Below are positions 8,133-17,581 of a stretch of 64,000 nucleotides of DNA, piece after piece (position 1 is the stretch's first letter; every line of letters begins with the position of its first letter). The notes under the pieces were generated by a model, which saw only the letters and a program-made list of their open reading frames with translations, did no database searches and was not told the DNA's origin. Origin of the DNA: Muricauda sp. SCSIO 64092 (lineage in GTDB: Bacteria > Bacteroidota > Bacteroidia > Flavobacteriales > Flavobacteriaceae); the NCBI RefSeq assembly GCF_023016285.1, contig NZ_CP095413.1, positions 1,860,001 to 1,924,000 of the forward strand, written 5' to 3'. The position numbers were made by a program, and so were the translations under genes.

Positions 8133-9359
8133 CTAATCCAAAGCCTTGCTTATGGCCTTCATGATCGGTATCAACTGTTGGTTGATGGAGTCCCTGTTTA
8201 ATGAGGTATTGAGCATTACGATATGCCCCAGTCCATTTTTTGGGTCAAAAAACATAAAGGTGCTTACACCGGGGTCGCCTCCTGTATGACCAATCCATCC
8301 AAGGGGAGTGAAGGCCATAAAAATCCCGGAATTGAACTCGTCATCATAGCGATTGGGATCTTCAGGCACCTCTTTAGCGGGTAATTGCTGGGTAAACAAT
8401 TCGTTGTAAGAAGTCGTTGTCAATAAGGTTCCTTCACCGGCATGGCCCCGCATCAATTCTTGAAGATATAGGCCAAAGTTGTCAAGGTCGGTCAGCAATC
8501 CCCCATCGGGATAGGTGACCAAGGCATAATGGGGTATGACCTCACCTTTATCGGTATATAATTTGCTGTGCTTGGTTTTATCAATGGCTTCAAATGACCA
8601 TCCCGTGGCATGCATCTGCAAGGGTTCAAGAATATGTGTTTTTGTGAATTCATCGTAGGGAACCCCAGTGGCCTTTTCCAAGACGTGGGCCGCCAAGGTC
8701 GCCCCTACATTACTGTATTCGTACGTAGCGCCAGGTTTGCTCTTCAAAAAGTTTTTCTTTTTGTACCAACTGCCATCAACCGATAGAAATCTTTTAAGAT
8801 ATTCTGCCATGGAAACCTTAGTATCCATAGAAAGCAGCGTTTCACCGATTTGCTTTGCCACTGGCAATTTAAGGTCTTCCTTGTTCAAAGCGTAATACGA
8901 TTTATTATCGTATAGATCGGTATCCAGAATTGTTCCTGTATGCGTTGCCAAATGTCGAATTCGAATTGGAATTTCTGGATGATACGGATTGATGATGTCA
9001 TAATCCAGATAGTCATTGATAGGATCGTCAAGGTTTAACTTCCCCATTTCCTGGGCTTTCAATAACGATATTCCTATTAAGGTTTTAGATACCGAGGCTA
9101 TGTTTTGAATGGAGTTTCGGGTGTAGGGTGATTGATTCTGAACATCGGAATACCCAAATCCCTTTGCAAAAAGTGTACTGTCCTTGGAAAATATGGCAAC
9201 CCCGTATCCTTTTATCAAGCCTATTTCGTTGATTTTCGATAGTTCGCTTTCCAACTCAACCATGGACAATCCCAAATCTTTTTGACCAAAAACAAAAATC
9301 GTGAAAAGAATGGCTGTAAAAGAGGTAAATGCCTGGTATGGATAAAAGGACAATTTCAT
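8133..9359 (-). CDS. Secreted serine hydrolase, beta-lactamase class C / PBP4* family
   Basis: A 408-residue protein with a hydrophobic N-terminus ending near VFGQ (about residues 10-26) that looks like a signal peptide. The catalytic motifs of the family are present: S-x-x-K at 89-92 (SVSK), Y-x-N at 212-214 (YSN) and HTGG at 355-358. These are the nucleophile/base pair and the KTG-like element of class C beta-lactamase-fold hydrolases. Family members in Bacteroidota are mostly esterases or D-amino peptidases of unknown substrate. Antibiotic resistance should not be assumed. It stands alone on the minus strand, divergent from the fucosidase. Confidence 0.88.
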   Translation of the reverse strand: MKLSFYPYQAFTSFTAILFTIFVFGQKDLGLSMVELESELSKINEIGLIKGYGVAIFSKDSTLFAKGFGYSDVQNQSPYTRNSIQNIASVSKTLIGISLLKAQEMGKLNLDDPINDYLDYDIINPYHPEIPIRIRHLATHTGTILDTDLYDNKSYYALNKEDLKLPVAKQIGETLLSMDTKVSMAEYLKRFLSVDGSWYKKKNFLKSKPGATYEYSNVGATLAAHVLEKATGVPYDEFTKTHILEPLQMHATGWSFEAIDKTKHSKLYTDKGEVIPHYALVTYPDGGLLTDLDNFGLYLQELMRGHAGEGTLLTTTSYNELFTQQLPAKEVPEDPNRYDDEFNSGIFMAFTPLGWIGHTGGDPGVSTFMFFDPKNGLGHIVMLNTSLNRDSINQQLIPIMKAISKALD

Positions 9360-9515
9360 AGTCTAGGGGTTTCATGGGTTTAATGTAATAGAAGACCGTA
9401 TTGGGGCGAATTTGTTACAGTAGCCCATGAAAAAAGTTTAAGGACCGGTATAACCTTACCGACCAAATTCCCAAACATCCCGGTCATATGCAGTAAACTT
9501 GGCCGCTATATTCCC

Positions 9516-9523
9516 TACATTTG
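9516..9523 (+). promoter_or_regulatory. -7 promoter element of the fucosidase gene
   Basis: TACATTTG matches TAnnTTTG exactly and lies 19 bp before the ATG at 9542. It argues against the in-frame TTG at 9521 as start. Confidence 0.5.
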
Positions 9524-9541
9524 GGAATACACTATTTAAAG

Positions 9542-10882
9542 ATGAAACCTATCCAATTCGTATTCATTTGCCTGTTGTTCACTGGCCCCGTAACATTTGG
9601 CCAACAAGACAATCACTATCAACCAACACCAGAAAATCTAGAAGCCCGCGAATGGTTTCAAAAGGCCAAATTTGGCCTATTCATACATTGGGGCGTATAT
9701 AGCGTACTGGGCGATGGGGAATGGGTCATGAACAATCAGAACATCTCCATTGAGAATTATGAAAAATTGCCCCATTTTTTTAATCCTGTTGATTACAATG
9801 CCGATGATTGGGTAAAAATGGCCAAGGATGCGGGCATGAAATACATTACCATTACCAGTCGCCACCATGATGGCTTTTCAATGTTCGACAGCAATGCAAC
9901 GGATTATGATATTGTTGATCGCACCCCATATAAAAAAGATGTCTTAAAACAACTTGCCGAAGCCTGCAAAAAAGAGGATATCAAGCTGTTTTTCTATTAC
10001 TCCCTATTGGATTGGCATCGCGATGATTATTATCCACGGGGAAGAACGGGCAATACCATTGCCGGTCGTGGAAAAGGCGACTGGAACAACTATATTTCAT
10101 TTATGAAGGCACAATTAACCGAATTGTTGACCAATTATGGCGAAATCGCAGGAATATGGTTTGATGGCCATTGGGATCAAAAAGAGTGGGACGGTAAAAG
10201 ATTCGGTAAAGTAAAAGTAGATTGGCACTATGATGAAATTTATCAATTGATCCATGAATTACAGCCCCATTGCCTTATTGGGAACAATCATCACTTGGCA
10301 CCAATTCAAGGGGAAGATTTTCAAATGTTTGAGAAAGATCTGCCTGGAAAAAACACCACAGGTTGGGGGACCAGTTCAAACGATATTGGTACCCTTCCGC
10401 TAGAAGTTTGTGAAACCATAAATACATCTTGGGGCTTCAATTTACAAGACGACAAGCATAAGACTTTTAAGGAATTGGCACATTACATCGTAAAAGCTTC
10501 GGGGTATGGCAGTAACCTTTTACTTAATGTAGGACCAATGCCCAATGGCGAAATTCAAAAAGAACATAGGGCCTCCCTAAAAAAAATGGGGGAATGGATG
10601 CGCACTAATGGCGAAACCATCTATGGCACCAGAAAAGGCCCAATAGCACCATCGGAAAAAATAGCCTCTACCCAAAAGGGCAATGTGGTATATCTCCATT
10701 GGTTGGATTCGAAGGAGAGCCTGGTTTTTTTAAAGGATTTCAATGAAAATGTGAAAGAAGTCGTCCTGTTCAATGGAAAAACAAAACTAAAAACCCAGAA
10801 AACCAAGTACGGCCTTTTCATAAAACTACCTGAGGAAAAGATGGACCCTATTGACACGATTATCGAAATAGTTTTAAAATGA
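9542..10882 (+). CDS. Alpha-L-fucosidase, GH29
   Basis: A 446-residue secreted glycoside hydrolase. The ATG at 9542 begins a clear signal peptide (MKPIQFVFICLLFTGPVTFG). GH29 landmarks follow: F-I-H-W-G at about 47-51, the substrate-binding SRHHDGF at about 106-112, and WFDG with the nucleophile Asp at about 208. A short C-terminal beta domain ends the protein. The enzyme releases alpha-L-fucose from fucosylated glycans by a retaining mechanism, probably in the periplasm. It is not within a polysaccharide utilization locus: no SusC/SusD pair is adjacent, so its natural substrate cannot be deduced from context. Confidence 0.92.
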   Translation: MKPIQFVFICLLFTGPVTFGQQDNHYQPTPENLEAREWFQKAKFGLFIHWGVYSVLGDGEWVMNNQNISIENYEKLPHFFNPVDYNADDWVKMAKDAGMKYITITSRHHDGFSMFDSNATDYDIVDRTPYKKDVLKQLAEACKKEDIKLFFYYSLLDWHRDDYYPRGRTGNTIAGRGKGDWNNYISFMKAQLTELLTNYGEIAGIWFDGHWDQKEWDGKRFGKVKVDWHYDEIYQLIHELQPHCLIGNNHHLAPIQGEDFQMFEKDLPGKNTTGWGTSSNDIGTLPLEVCETINTSWGFNLQDDKHKTFKELAHYIVKASGYGSNLLLNVGPMPNGEIQKEHRASLKKMGEWMRTNGETIYGTRKGPIAPSEKIASTQKGNVVYLHWLDSKESLVFLKDFNENVKEVVLFNGKTKLKTQKTKYGLFIKLPEEKMDPIDTIIEIVLK

Positions 10883-10937
10883 AAGCCTAATTAGGCTGGG
10901 CATCCATACGTACCCAACTTTTCAATACTTTGGATTT

Positions 10938-11750
10938 CTAGGGCAGTTGTTCTTTTACCATGGTAGAAACTTTGTAAAGGACCAATATTTCCAGAACGAT
11001 AACCGGGAAGAACAGGAATAGGGAAATAGGTGACAATACCACCGTCACCAGACAAAAGGCCATAAGCAGTTCCGCCACTCCAGTGGCGATTCCCGTATTT
11101 CCCAGAATATTCCTTGATTTTAGTATCGAAATCCCAAATAGGATACCCAAAGCACCAAAGGTTACGGCTTCTGCCATAAAAACCACTTCTATATCCAAGG
11201 AACCACTAAAAACGGAGACAATATCATAGCCATAAAAACAGAACAGGGCAATCATCATTAAGATGGTTGCAATCTTCATCAGATAGTTCTGTAACAACTT
11301 CCCGGAAATCAAAAAGCCATACAGTAGCAGTACATTAAAAACAAGGACCAGGAACTTCACGACAACGTGCCCCCATTGCCCATAGATAAAATCCCCGTCC
11401 TCTATCCGTACATAATCCGATATCCCTTCAAAAACGGCAAGGATGGCAAACAGAATTCCGGCAATCCAGGCCATGGTCAACAACGAATGGACGGTCCTGG
11501 CCTCCTTGGCCGGAATTCGCGCAAGGGTGGAAGCAGTGACCGTAGCCTCTTCTGCCCTTAAACTTTCGTAATCATAATCCAGGGCAGATAAAATGGTCTT
11601 TATCGTATAGCTTCTTGGAGATACCTCGCCATTTTCAATCCGTTGAAGGGTCCGCACATTAATATTGCACAATTCCACCAATTCATCTTGGGTAAGTCCC
11701 TTTTGCTTTCGTAATTCCGTAATTCGTAATCCTAACTCTGGCTGCTTCAT
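10938..11750 (-). CDS. HTH (XRE/Cro) regulator fused to a membrane domain
   Basis: 270 residues. The N-terminal 60 residues form a helix-turn-helix (LRKQKGLTQDELVELCNINV, then RTLQRIENGEVSPR), followed by a short linker. From about residue 85 onward there are five or so hydrophobic segments consistent with a membrane-embedded C-terminal domain. This architecture is common in Bacteroidota as a membrane-tethered regulator, with unknown signals. It is flanked by convergent and unrelated genes, so the target cannot be named. No partner sensor is visible. Confidence 0.82.
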   Translation of the reverse strand: MKQPELGLRITELRKQKGLTQDELVELCNINVRTLQRIENGEVSPRSYTIKTILSALDYDYESLRAEEATVTASTLARIPAKEARTVHSLLTMAWIAGILFAILAVFEGISDYVRIEDGDFIYGQWGHVVVKFLVLVFNVLLLYGFLISGKLLQNYLMKIATILMMIALFCFYGYDIVSVFSGSLDIEVVFMAEAVTFGALGILFGISILKSRNILGNTGIATGVAELLMAFCLVTVVLSPISLFLFFPVIVLEILVLYKVSTMVKEQLP

Positions 11751-11916
11751 ATCGCTTGTTTTTGAAAACCTGGAACAATGTTAGCTGCAAAACTAAATGT
11801 ACCCAAGGATTTTGCTTGGATTTGACCCGACATTTAAGCGACATTTCCCAGAAATACTGGGCTAACCCAAGATAGGGTAGGTAACAAGGTTTCCTGTAAA
11901 TTATAAAAAAGTTGGA

Positions 11917-12153
11917 TTATGCAATCTTGGAACGATTGTTTTTAGTGGTGAACTTCAATGCCTTTTTTACCCTGGAATTCTTGAACTTGTACAAACGGGC
12001 CACTTCGGTTTTGGGCGCATCGTCCTGGGCAATGGTGATGTTCAATTCAACTTCCATGGTCATGGTTTTAACCTTTACTTCCTTTTTAGGAGCTTGAGCC
12101 ATAGCTGTTGTTGCGATGAAGATGAAAAAAACGAAGGTTAAAACTGCTTTCAT
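11917..12153 (-). CDS. Small secreted hypothetical protein
   Basis: 78 residues beginning MKAVLTFVFFIFIATTAMAQ, a clear signal peptide with cleavage after AMA-Q. The mature part is about 58 residues and basic, with repeated K-V-K and ending in RSKIA. No domain is recognised. It probably acts in the periplasm or outside the cell. Separated by 166 bp from the upstream regulator and 215 bp from the next minus-strand gene, so it is likely monocistronic. Confidence 0.7.
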   Translation of the reverse strand: MKAVLTFVFFIFIATTAMAQAPKKEVKVKTMTMEVELNITIAQDDAPKTEVARLYKFKNSRVKKALKFTTKNNRSKIA

Positions 12154-12368
12154 GACTTGGGTAATTGTTACAGGGTAAAATTACCCAGCAGCTACCCCAA
12201 CAGTCGATTTTGGTCGTTTATCCCGGTAAAAAACTCGCTGAAAAACAAAGGAATGGACAAAGTGTAAAAAAGGATCGACAACTGTTTTTGGGCCTAAAAA
12301 CCGCTTACCGAAACAGTGTGCATTTTATCGAACGGTACGTTGTTGGAATTAAGGAATTTTACGGATGA

Positions 12369-13055
12369 CTAGTTGTACATACTGTCCAAAATGCGGATGA
12401 TATCTTCGCTTTTGGTCAAACTAAGTTTTTCTTTTTTTATGATGGTTTTGGCTTTGGTCGCATTTTGGGCATCAAACGCACCAAGAAATTTTTTCTTGTT
12501 ATTGGACAGATACTTGATCGGCACATCCCCACCGGCAAGTTTGATATAAAATTGGGGAGTGGATTGTTCAAATCGTGCGGGTTTCTCCTTGGCGTAGGCC
12601 TCTGCTTTAACCTTTTTGAAGTACTTTATAGTCTCCTTTTTATAAAGGGTATAGGCGTCACAGACTTTTAGTTCTTCCAGAAAACCCTTTTCCTTTCCTC
12701 CTTTGGGACTTTCATATGTGGTGAGCAGATATTCCTTATCGGAGCCGTCCAACATTTTGATGCGTTCCTCTCCCGGGCTATTCAATTCAATGACCTTATT
12801 TTCCTGTATCCAAACCTCTACGCTCCCCTCGTACGCATTAAATCGCACCAAATAGGTTTTATCCCGGTCCCCGATCTTTGCTGGCTCAAATTTTAGGTTC
12901 AGGTAGGGCGAGCCGTTTTCAATCTCATAGCGCTGTACATACATTGCGGGATTATAAAACACCCCCCTAAAATCATCGTGAAGGGCCATAGGGTTCTGGG
13001 ATAGCATGGCCTGGACAAACAACAAAAACGGCAAAGGCAAAAAACAAAGTCTCAT
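12369..13055 (-). CDS. Secreted hypothetical protein
   Basis: 228 residues with a signal peptide (MRLCFLPLPFLLFVQAMLSQ). The mature part is rich in Lys and aromatic residues and reads like a small beta-rich periplasmic protein (YLNLKFEPAKIGD... VEVWIQENKVIELN). No recognised family; proteins of this kind recur in flavobacteria without known role. The 148 bp upstream is shared with the divergent TetR-AlkB operon. Confidence 0.7.
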   Translation of the reverse strand: MRLCFLPLPFLLFVQAMLSQNPMALHDDFRGVFYNPAMYVQRYEIENGSPYLNLKFEPAKIGDRDKTYLVRFNAYEGSVEVWIQENKVIELNSPGEERIKMLDGSDKEYLLTTYESPKGGKEKGFLEELKVCDAYTLYKKETIKYFKKVKAEAYAKEKPARFEQSTPQFYIKLAGGDVPIKYLSNNKKKFLGAFDAQNATKAKTIIKKEKLSLTKSEDIIRILDSMYN

Positions 13056-13172
13056 TTTGTCGGAAATTTTTACGTTAGTTACAAGATAAACAACAAAAAC
13101 GATACCACGGTCCTATTCGTAACTGATTTTGGATCAAGGCTTTTGACCTTCGGTTTTATTCAAAGGATTTCA

Positions 13173-13203
13173 TATATTTGACTATTATTCATTTTTAGTC
13201 AAA
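13173..13203 (+). promoter_or_regulatory. Promoter overlapping a palindromic operator of the TetR-alkB operon
   Basis: TATATTTG at 13173-13180 is an exact TAnnTTTG. The inverted repeat TTTGACTA (13177-13184), 11-bp spacer, TAGTCAAA (13196-13203) overlaps it and abuts the ATG at 13204. This is the classic geometry of an autoregulated TetR-family promoter. Confidence 0.7.
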
Positions 13204-13779
13204 ATGTCAAAAATTAAAAATCAATTGCTGGAAATAGCCGGTACCACCTTTAGCAAATATGGATATTACAAAACGGCCATGGAAGATATTGCGACCGCCG
13301 CACAAAAGGCCAAAGGTTCCCTTTACTATCATTTCGGTAGTAAGGAACTACTATTTGAAGCCGTTGTACTTGACGAACTGAACCGATTGAAATCCGAATT
13401 GGTCCAGGTCTTTGCGGATACCGATTCCGATACCAGGGAAGTATTGCGCAATTATATGCTAAAGCGGATGGAAGTCTTACGGTATGCCCCCAACTATCAG
13501 GAAACCCTTCGTCCCAACTTCTACGAGCATTATGACTTTGTCAACAACGTAAAACAAGGGATGATCGAGTGGGAAGTTTCACAGATCATGCAGTTGATCC
13601 ATCGGGGCATTGAAAGGGGGGAACTGGAATTACCTGGCGACCATTTGGTCTACAGTCAAGTACTGGTTATGCTCTTACAAGGGCTGGAGCCCAACTTTTA
13701 TCTGAAAGGGGAGTATGATCGTTTGGAAGCCCATTTCGACAATCTTATCACTGTGATCACCAAGGGAATCTCAAAATAA
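13204..13779 (+). CDS. TetR/AcrR family transcriptional regulator
   Basis: 191 residues. The N-terminal HTH reads FSKYGYYKTAMEDIATAAQ, then KAKGSLYYHFGSKELLFEAV, the standard TetR DNA-binding domain (about 10-55), followed by an all-helical ligand-binding domain. It lies 6 bp upstream of alkB in the same direction and behind a palindrome that overlaps its own promoter. It probably represses the operon until a hydrophobic ligand binds. The ligand is unknown; a fatty acid or alkane derivative is a guess from the neighbour. Confidence 0.9.
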   Translation: MSKIKNQLLEIAGTTFSKYGYYKTAMEDIATAAQKAKGSLYYHFGSKELLFEAVVLDELNRLKSELVQVFADTDSDTREVLRNYMLKRMEVLRYAPNYQETLRPNFYEHYDFVNNVKQGMIEWEVSQIMQLIHRGIERGELELPGDHLVYSQVLVMLLQGLEPNFYLKGEYDRLEAHFDNLITVITKGISK

Positions 13780-13785
13780 AACACC

Positions 13786-14820
13786 GTGAAACGACTTAAA
13801 TACCTTTTTGTTTATACCATTCCGGTAACGGCCTTTATTGCCTTTAACTGGGAAGGGATTTGGACATTTCTCCCCTTGATCGTGTTTTTTGGTCTTGTTC
13901 CGCTCCTTGAACTACTGGTGCCCCCGGACAGGGAAAACATGGATAAAAAACTGATGGATGACGAGAAAAACAAAAAGATATACGACTATATCTTATACGG
14001 TACCCTACCCATTCAAGTGGGATTTTTGATCTACTTTCTTTTTGTCATCGGCGATACCCCCTATGGTTCTTTGGAGTATGTGGGCCGGATTACGGCCATG
14101 GGCTTTATGTGCGGCGTGATCGGTATTAATGTGGGACATGAATTGGGGCATCGGCATAAACGGTGGGAACAATTACTGGGGGAAATCCTTTTGTTGACCT
14201 CCCTGGACACCCATTTTCTGCCCTACCATAACGCGGGACACCATAGAAATGTGGCCACACCGGAAGACTCGGCCACTGCCCGGAAAAACGAACTACTGTT
14301 TGTGTATTGGTTCCGTTCGCATTTTGGAAGTTATATCGAGGCTTGGCAATTGGAAAATCAACGCTTGGGAAATGAAGGCAGGCCATGGTTCTCCTTTCAA
14401 AATAGAATGGTAGTGTATTCCTTGGCCAATGTCCTTTTACTAGGTGGGGTATATTTTGCTTTTGGCACTTCCGTCTTGATTGCCTTCCTCTTTGCGGCTG
14501 CGATTGGCATTGTACTTCTGGAGACCGTAAACTATATTGAACATTATGGCCTGCTCCGGAAAAAGAATGAACATGGACGCTATGAGGCAGTACGACATCA
14601 CCACAGTTGGAACTCCGACCATCCCATAGGAAGAACATTGCTCTTTAATCTATCCAGGCATTCGGACCATCATTACAATGGCAGTAAAAAGTATCAGATT
14701 TTAAAATCGCACGAGAAAAGTCCGCAGATGCCCACGGGCTATCCCGGTATGATGCTTTTGGCCGTACTACAGCCACTATGGTTTTGGGTCATGAACAAAA
14801 AACTGGAACAGTACAGGTAA
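13786..14820 (+). CDS. Alkane 1-monooxygenase-like membrane di-iron hydroxylase
   Basis: 344 residues starting at GTG. Four to six membrane segments carry the His clusters of the AlkB/fatty acid hydroxylase superfamily: HELGHR (118-123), HNAGHH (148-153) and RHSDHH (291-296), plus the AlkB-type NYIEHYGL (249-256). All eight core ligand histidines are present. AlkB enzymes hydroxylate medium-chain alkanes at the terminal carbon using rubredoxin electrons. No rubredoxin gene is adjacent. In marine flavobacteria such genes may act on alkanes or other hydrophobic chains, so substrate is uncertain. Confidence 0.88.
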   Translation: MKRLKYLFVYTIPVTAFIAFNWEGIWTFLPLIVFFGLVPLLELLVPPDRENMDKKLMDDEKNKKIYDYILYGTLPIQVGFLIYFLFVIGDTPYGSLEYVGRITAMGFMCGVIGINVGHELGHRHKRWEQLLGEILLLTSLDTHFLPYHNAGHHRNVATPEDSATARKNELLFVYWFRSHFGSYIEAWQLENQRLGNEGRPWFSFQNRMVVYSLANVLLLGGVYFAFGTSVLIAFLFAAAIGIVLLETVNYIEHYGLLRKKNEHGRYEAVRHHHSWNSDHPIGRTLLFNLSRHSDHHYNGSKKYQILKSHEKSPQMPTGYPGMMLLAVLQPLWFWVMNKKLEQYR

Positions 14821-14821
14821 A

Positions 14822-15481
14822 CTACAACGTCTTTAGATCCTTTATGGTCTTAAAGGCAACGTCCACTTGATCATCATTTACAAGAATGGTGAATTCATTG
14901 GTGGTTGAAATGACCTCATACAACACGATTCCTTCCCAGGCCAAACGTTGAAAGATAAAATAGTAGATTCCAGGTACGGAAACGTTTTCCGCAGGCAACT
15001 TGACCGTAACGGAAGAAAGGGTCCCCACTTTTTGGGTACACCGTTCCCCTTGGAACAGCTCCTCTACCGTGCCGTCCAAACTATTGCTGACCACAATGTT
15101 GATCTCATTGACCCCGCGGGAGGACGTATAAAAAATATCCTGGTTTTCATGTACCTTTTCCAATAGTTTGGCTTGCTGCGCCAGAATGGTTTCGGAAGAA
15201 AGAAAGGTATAATCCGTAAGATTGGAACGCACTGTGATCTCCCCAATGTTTTTGAGCACCTTAACAATACGATGGGTAGCCCGAAATTCCATGTCATCGG
15301 ACAATCGCTTTAGGGCCATTACAATAGCACCGTTCCTAACATCCTTTCCCAGTTCCTCCTCAATTTCCGGTCGTACAATACGTGATAAGGACGTAAGGTT
15401 AATGATTCCTTGGGCCAGGGCACTTTGCAAAAAAGGCTTCTTTTTAATGTATTGCTCAACAACGGCGGAAATGGTTTTCAT
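14822..15481 (-). CDS. ACT-domain protein related to aspartate kinase C-terminus
   Basis: 219 residues with no kinase domain. The N-terminal half is helical (VEQYIKKKPFLQSALAQG, then ALKRL), and the C-terminal half contains two ACT-like beta-alpha-beta segments (residues about 115-215; EINIVVSN and LVNDDQVDVAFKTI). Similar Bacteroidota proteins are often labelled 'aspartate kinase' but lack the catalytic domain. Probably a regulatory amino-acid-binding protein; no partner is adjacent. Its stop lies 2 bp from the convergent alkB stop. Confidence 0.75.
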   Translation of the reverse strand: MKTISAVVEQYIKKKPFLQSALAQGIINLTSLSRIVRPEIEEELGKDVRNGAIVMALKRLSDDMEFRATHRIVKVLKNIGEITVRSNLTDYTFLSSETILAQQAKLLEKVHENQDIFYTSSRGVNEINIVVSNSLDGTVEELFQGERCTQKVGTLSSVTVKLPAENVSVPGIYYFIFQRLAWEGIVLYEVISTTNEFTILVNDDQVDVAFKTIKDLKTL

Positions 15482-15498
15482 TTCAAATTGGTTTTGAG

Positions 15499-15530
15499 CA
15501 AAAATAACTTTTTGTTACAAATAAAACAAA
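15499..15530 (-). promoter_or_regulatory. Promoter of the ACT-domain gene
   Basis: On the minus strand, TTTG (15530-15527), 20 bp, then TATTTTTG (15506-15499). This is a complete Bacteroidota -33/-7 pair, 18 bp before the start codon. Confidence 0.6.
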
Positions 15531-15533
15531 TGG

Positions 15534-15893
15534 TTAAAAATGAAAGAATGCATCTTCCAGATGCTCTATGGCATATTCCTTTCCCTTTTTAAGTATGGTG
15601 ATGATATCAAACCGCACCTCAACATCCAAATTGTTCGTGTCCACATAGTAATCTGCTGCCGAGACCAATAAGGCTATTTTCTTTCTACTTACCGTTTCAG
15701 CGATTTCCTGAATATGGTCGGAACTACGGGATTTCACTTCGACCACGGCCAAAACATCCTGCTTTTGGGCAAGGATATCGATTTCTGCTTTTAGGTAACG
15801 GTAATTCCTGTATTTGATGCGATATCCCTTTTTAAGAAGAAAATCCGTTGCCAACTCCTCTCCAAGGCGTCCAAATTCGTTGTGTTTTCCCAT
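15534..15893 (-). CDS. YraN/UPF0102 family protein
   Basis: 119 residues. GRLGEELATDFLLKKGY at the N-terminus, E-I-D-I-L-A at about 37-42 and V-V-E-V-K-S-R at about 50-56 are the hallmarks of UPF0102, a Holliday-junction-resolvase-like (restriction endonuclease fold) family. The Glu/Asp/Glu-x-Lys residues of that fold are intact. The biological role remains undetermined. Located upstream of the ACT-domain gene on the same strand. Confidence 0.9.
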   Translation of the reverse strand: MGKHNEFGRLGEELATDFLLKKGYRIKYRNYRYLKAEIDILAQKQDVLAVVEVKSRSSDHIQEIAETVSRKKIALLVSAADYYVDTNNLDVEVRFDIITILKKGKEYAIEHLEDAFFHF

Positions 15894-16058
15894 CAGTTTT
15901 GAAAAATATAAAAAAGATTGTGCATTTCATCGAAAAAATTGGTGCTTCGTCCAATGTCTAACGTTAAGATTGTACTTTGGAACTTCAAAAGAACCACACC
16001 TACCTAGTACACATAGTTAACCCAAAGACTATGGAACACCTTAACGCCAAATTTTGCT

Positions 16059-17570
16059 ATGGAACTATTCGTTAATTGTAATACTTCCACATTAGCACCC
16101 TACACTACACCCTTGGATGCCCTTAGGGCTAGACATTTATACCGTCGTTTAGGGTTTAGCGCTTCTGTGGAAACCGTTAATCAAGCCGTTGGACAATCCG
16201 CAACGGCATTGGTGGACAACCTTGTTGACCAAGCCCTGACCATACCGCCAATTCCGGCTCCTGCATGGTCCGAATGGACGAATGCCAATTATCCCGAAGA
16301 CGATGACCTTGCCAGACAAGTTCGGCGGGCGCAGCGGGAAGAGTTGAATACAGCCTACGGAAATAGCCTATTGAACAACAACCTTCTGGATAGAATGAGC
16401 TTCTTTTGGAGCAACCATTTTGTTACGGAATTGGATGTGTACGACTGTAACTCCTTTTTGTACGAATATGTCAATTGCCTACAGCGCAATGCCTTGGGCA
16501 ACTTTAAAACCTTTGTAAGTGAGATTGGGTTGACCAGTGCCATGTTACGCTATTTGGACGGCGCATTCAATAATAGGAATCGACCCAATGAAAACTACTC
16601 TCGTGAGTTATACGAGCTGTTTACACTGGGCGAGGGCAATGCCTATACCGAAGAGGATATCATCGAAACCTCACGGGCACTTACCGGATATGTGAACCGT
16701 GGTGATGTGGGTTGTACCAAAATCACTTTTAACCCGGAACAATTTGATACGGACGCCAAAACCATTTTGGGCCAGACCGGTAATTGGGGATATGATGACG
16801 TAATGGACATCTTGTTCGACAATAGGGCCGATTCCATCGCCAGATTCATTTGCACGAAATTTTATGAGTTTTTTGTCCATCCAGACAGCAAAAGGGATGA
16901 ATACAACCCTGGGGCGACCTATCCCCCTGGGCACCCGCAAGGCATTATCAATGAGCTTGCGCAAACTTTTGTTGCCAATAATTTTGAAATTGCCCCAGTA
17001 TTGAGGCAAATGTTCAAAAGCGAACACTTTTTTGACGAAACGACCATTGGAGTCATCATCAAGAGCCCGTTTGACCTTTACCTTAACCTTTTTAAGGAAA
17101 CGGGATTTGCCTACAGTGATGGCAACGTCACCAATGCCATGGATGCTTCGGCCATGATCGGCCAGGAGCTTTGGGACCCAGTTGATGTGGCCGGATGGCA
17201 ACGGGACAGGGAATGGATAAATACCAACTTCATTATTGGAAGATGGTTGACTGCCGAAGTTTTCCTGGAACAATTCTTCCAGGCCGATCCCAATCAATTT
17301 AGGGCCTTGGGGATTGCTGCCGCGGGCCCAAACGGGGCAACCATAAATGACCCCAATATTGTTGCCCGGGCAATAATAGATAAGTTCCTGCCCAAGGGAC
17401 TATTGACGGATGCAGATTATGACATTGCCATTTCGGTCTTTAGGGAGCCTTACGAGGATACCAATATGTTTGAAACAGGAAGTTGGAACATGCTTTTGGA
17501 TGATACGCCATCACAGGTTTTCCTCCTGTTATTACACCTTGTAAGAGAACCTGAGTTTCAACTAAAATAA
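16059..17570 (+). CDS. DUF1800 family protein
   Basis: 503 residues. The N-terminal RARHLYRRLGFSAS and central FFWSNHFV, NYSRELYELFTLGEG and REP(Y/E) segments are the hallmarks of DUF1800. No signal peptide is evident at the annotated start. DUF1800 proteins are almost always next to a DUF1501 protein, as here (11 bp downstream), and are thought to act in the envelope; biochemical activity is unknown. A TACTTTG element at 15973-15979 may be its promoter. Confidence 0.9.
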   Translation: MELFVNCNTSTLAPYTTPLDALRARHLYRRLGFSASVETVNQAVGQSATALVDNLVDQALTIPPIPAPAWSEWTNANYPEDDDLARQVRRAQREELNTAYGNSLLNNNLLDRMSFFWSNHFVTELDVYDCNSFLYEYVNCLQRNALGNFKTFVSEIGLTSAMLRYLDGAFNNRNRPNENYSRELYELFTLGEGNAYTEEDIIETSRALTGYVNRGDVGCTKITFNPEQFDTDAKTILGQTGNWGYDDVMDILFDNRADSIARFICTKFYEFFVHPDSKRDEYNPGATYPPGHPQGIINELAQTFVANNFEIAPVLRQMFKSEHFFDETTIGVIIKSPFDLYLNLFKETGFAYSDGNVTNAMDASAMIGQELWDPVDVAGWQRDREWINTNFIIGRWLTAEVFLEQFFQADPNQFRALGIAAAGPNGATINDPNIVARAIIDKFLPKGLLTDADYDIAISVFREPYEDTNMFETGSWNMLLDDTPSQVFLLLLHLVREPEFQLK

Positions 17571-17581
17571 ACCTACTTGTT

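Noticed and set aside
8133..9359. Beta-lactamase resistance gene
   Set aside because: Class C-like fold, but the family in Bacteroidota is mostly esterase or peptidase; no evidence for lactam hydrolysis.
16671..17297. 208-residue minus-strand frame within the DUF1800 gene
   Set aside because: Shadow of a conserved family gene; no leader or domain.
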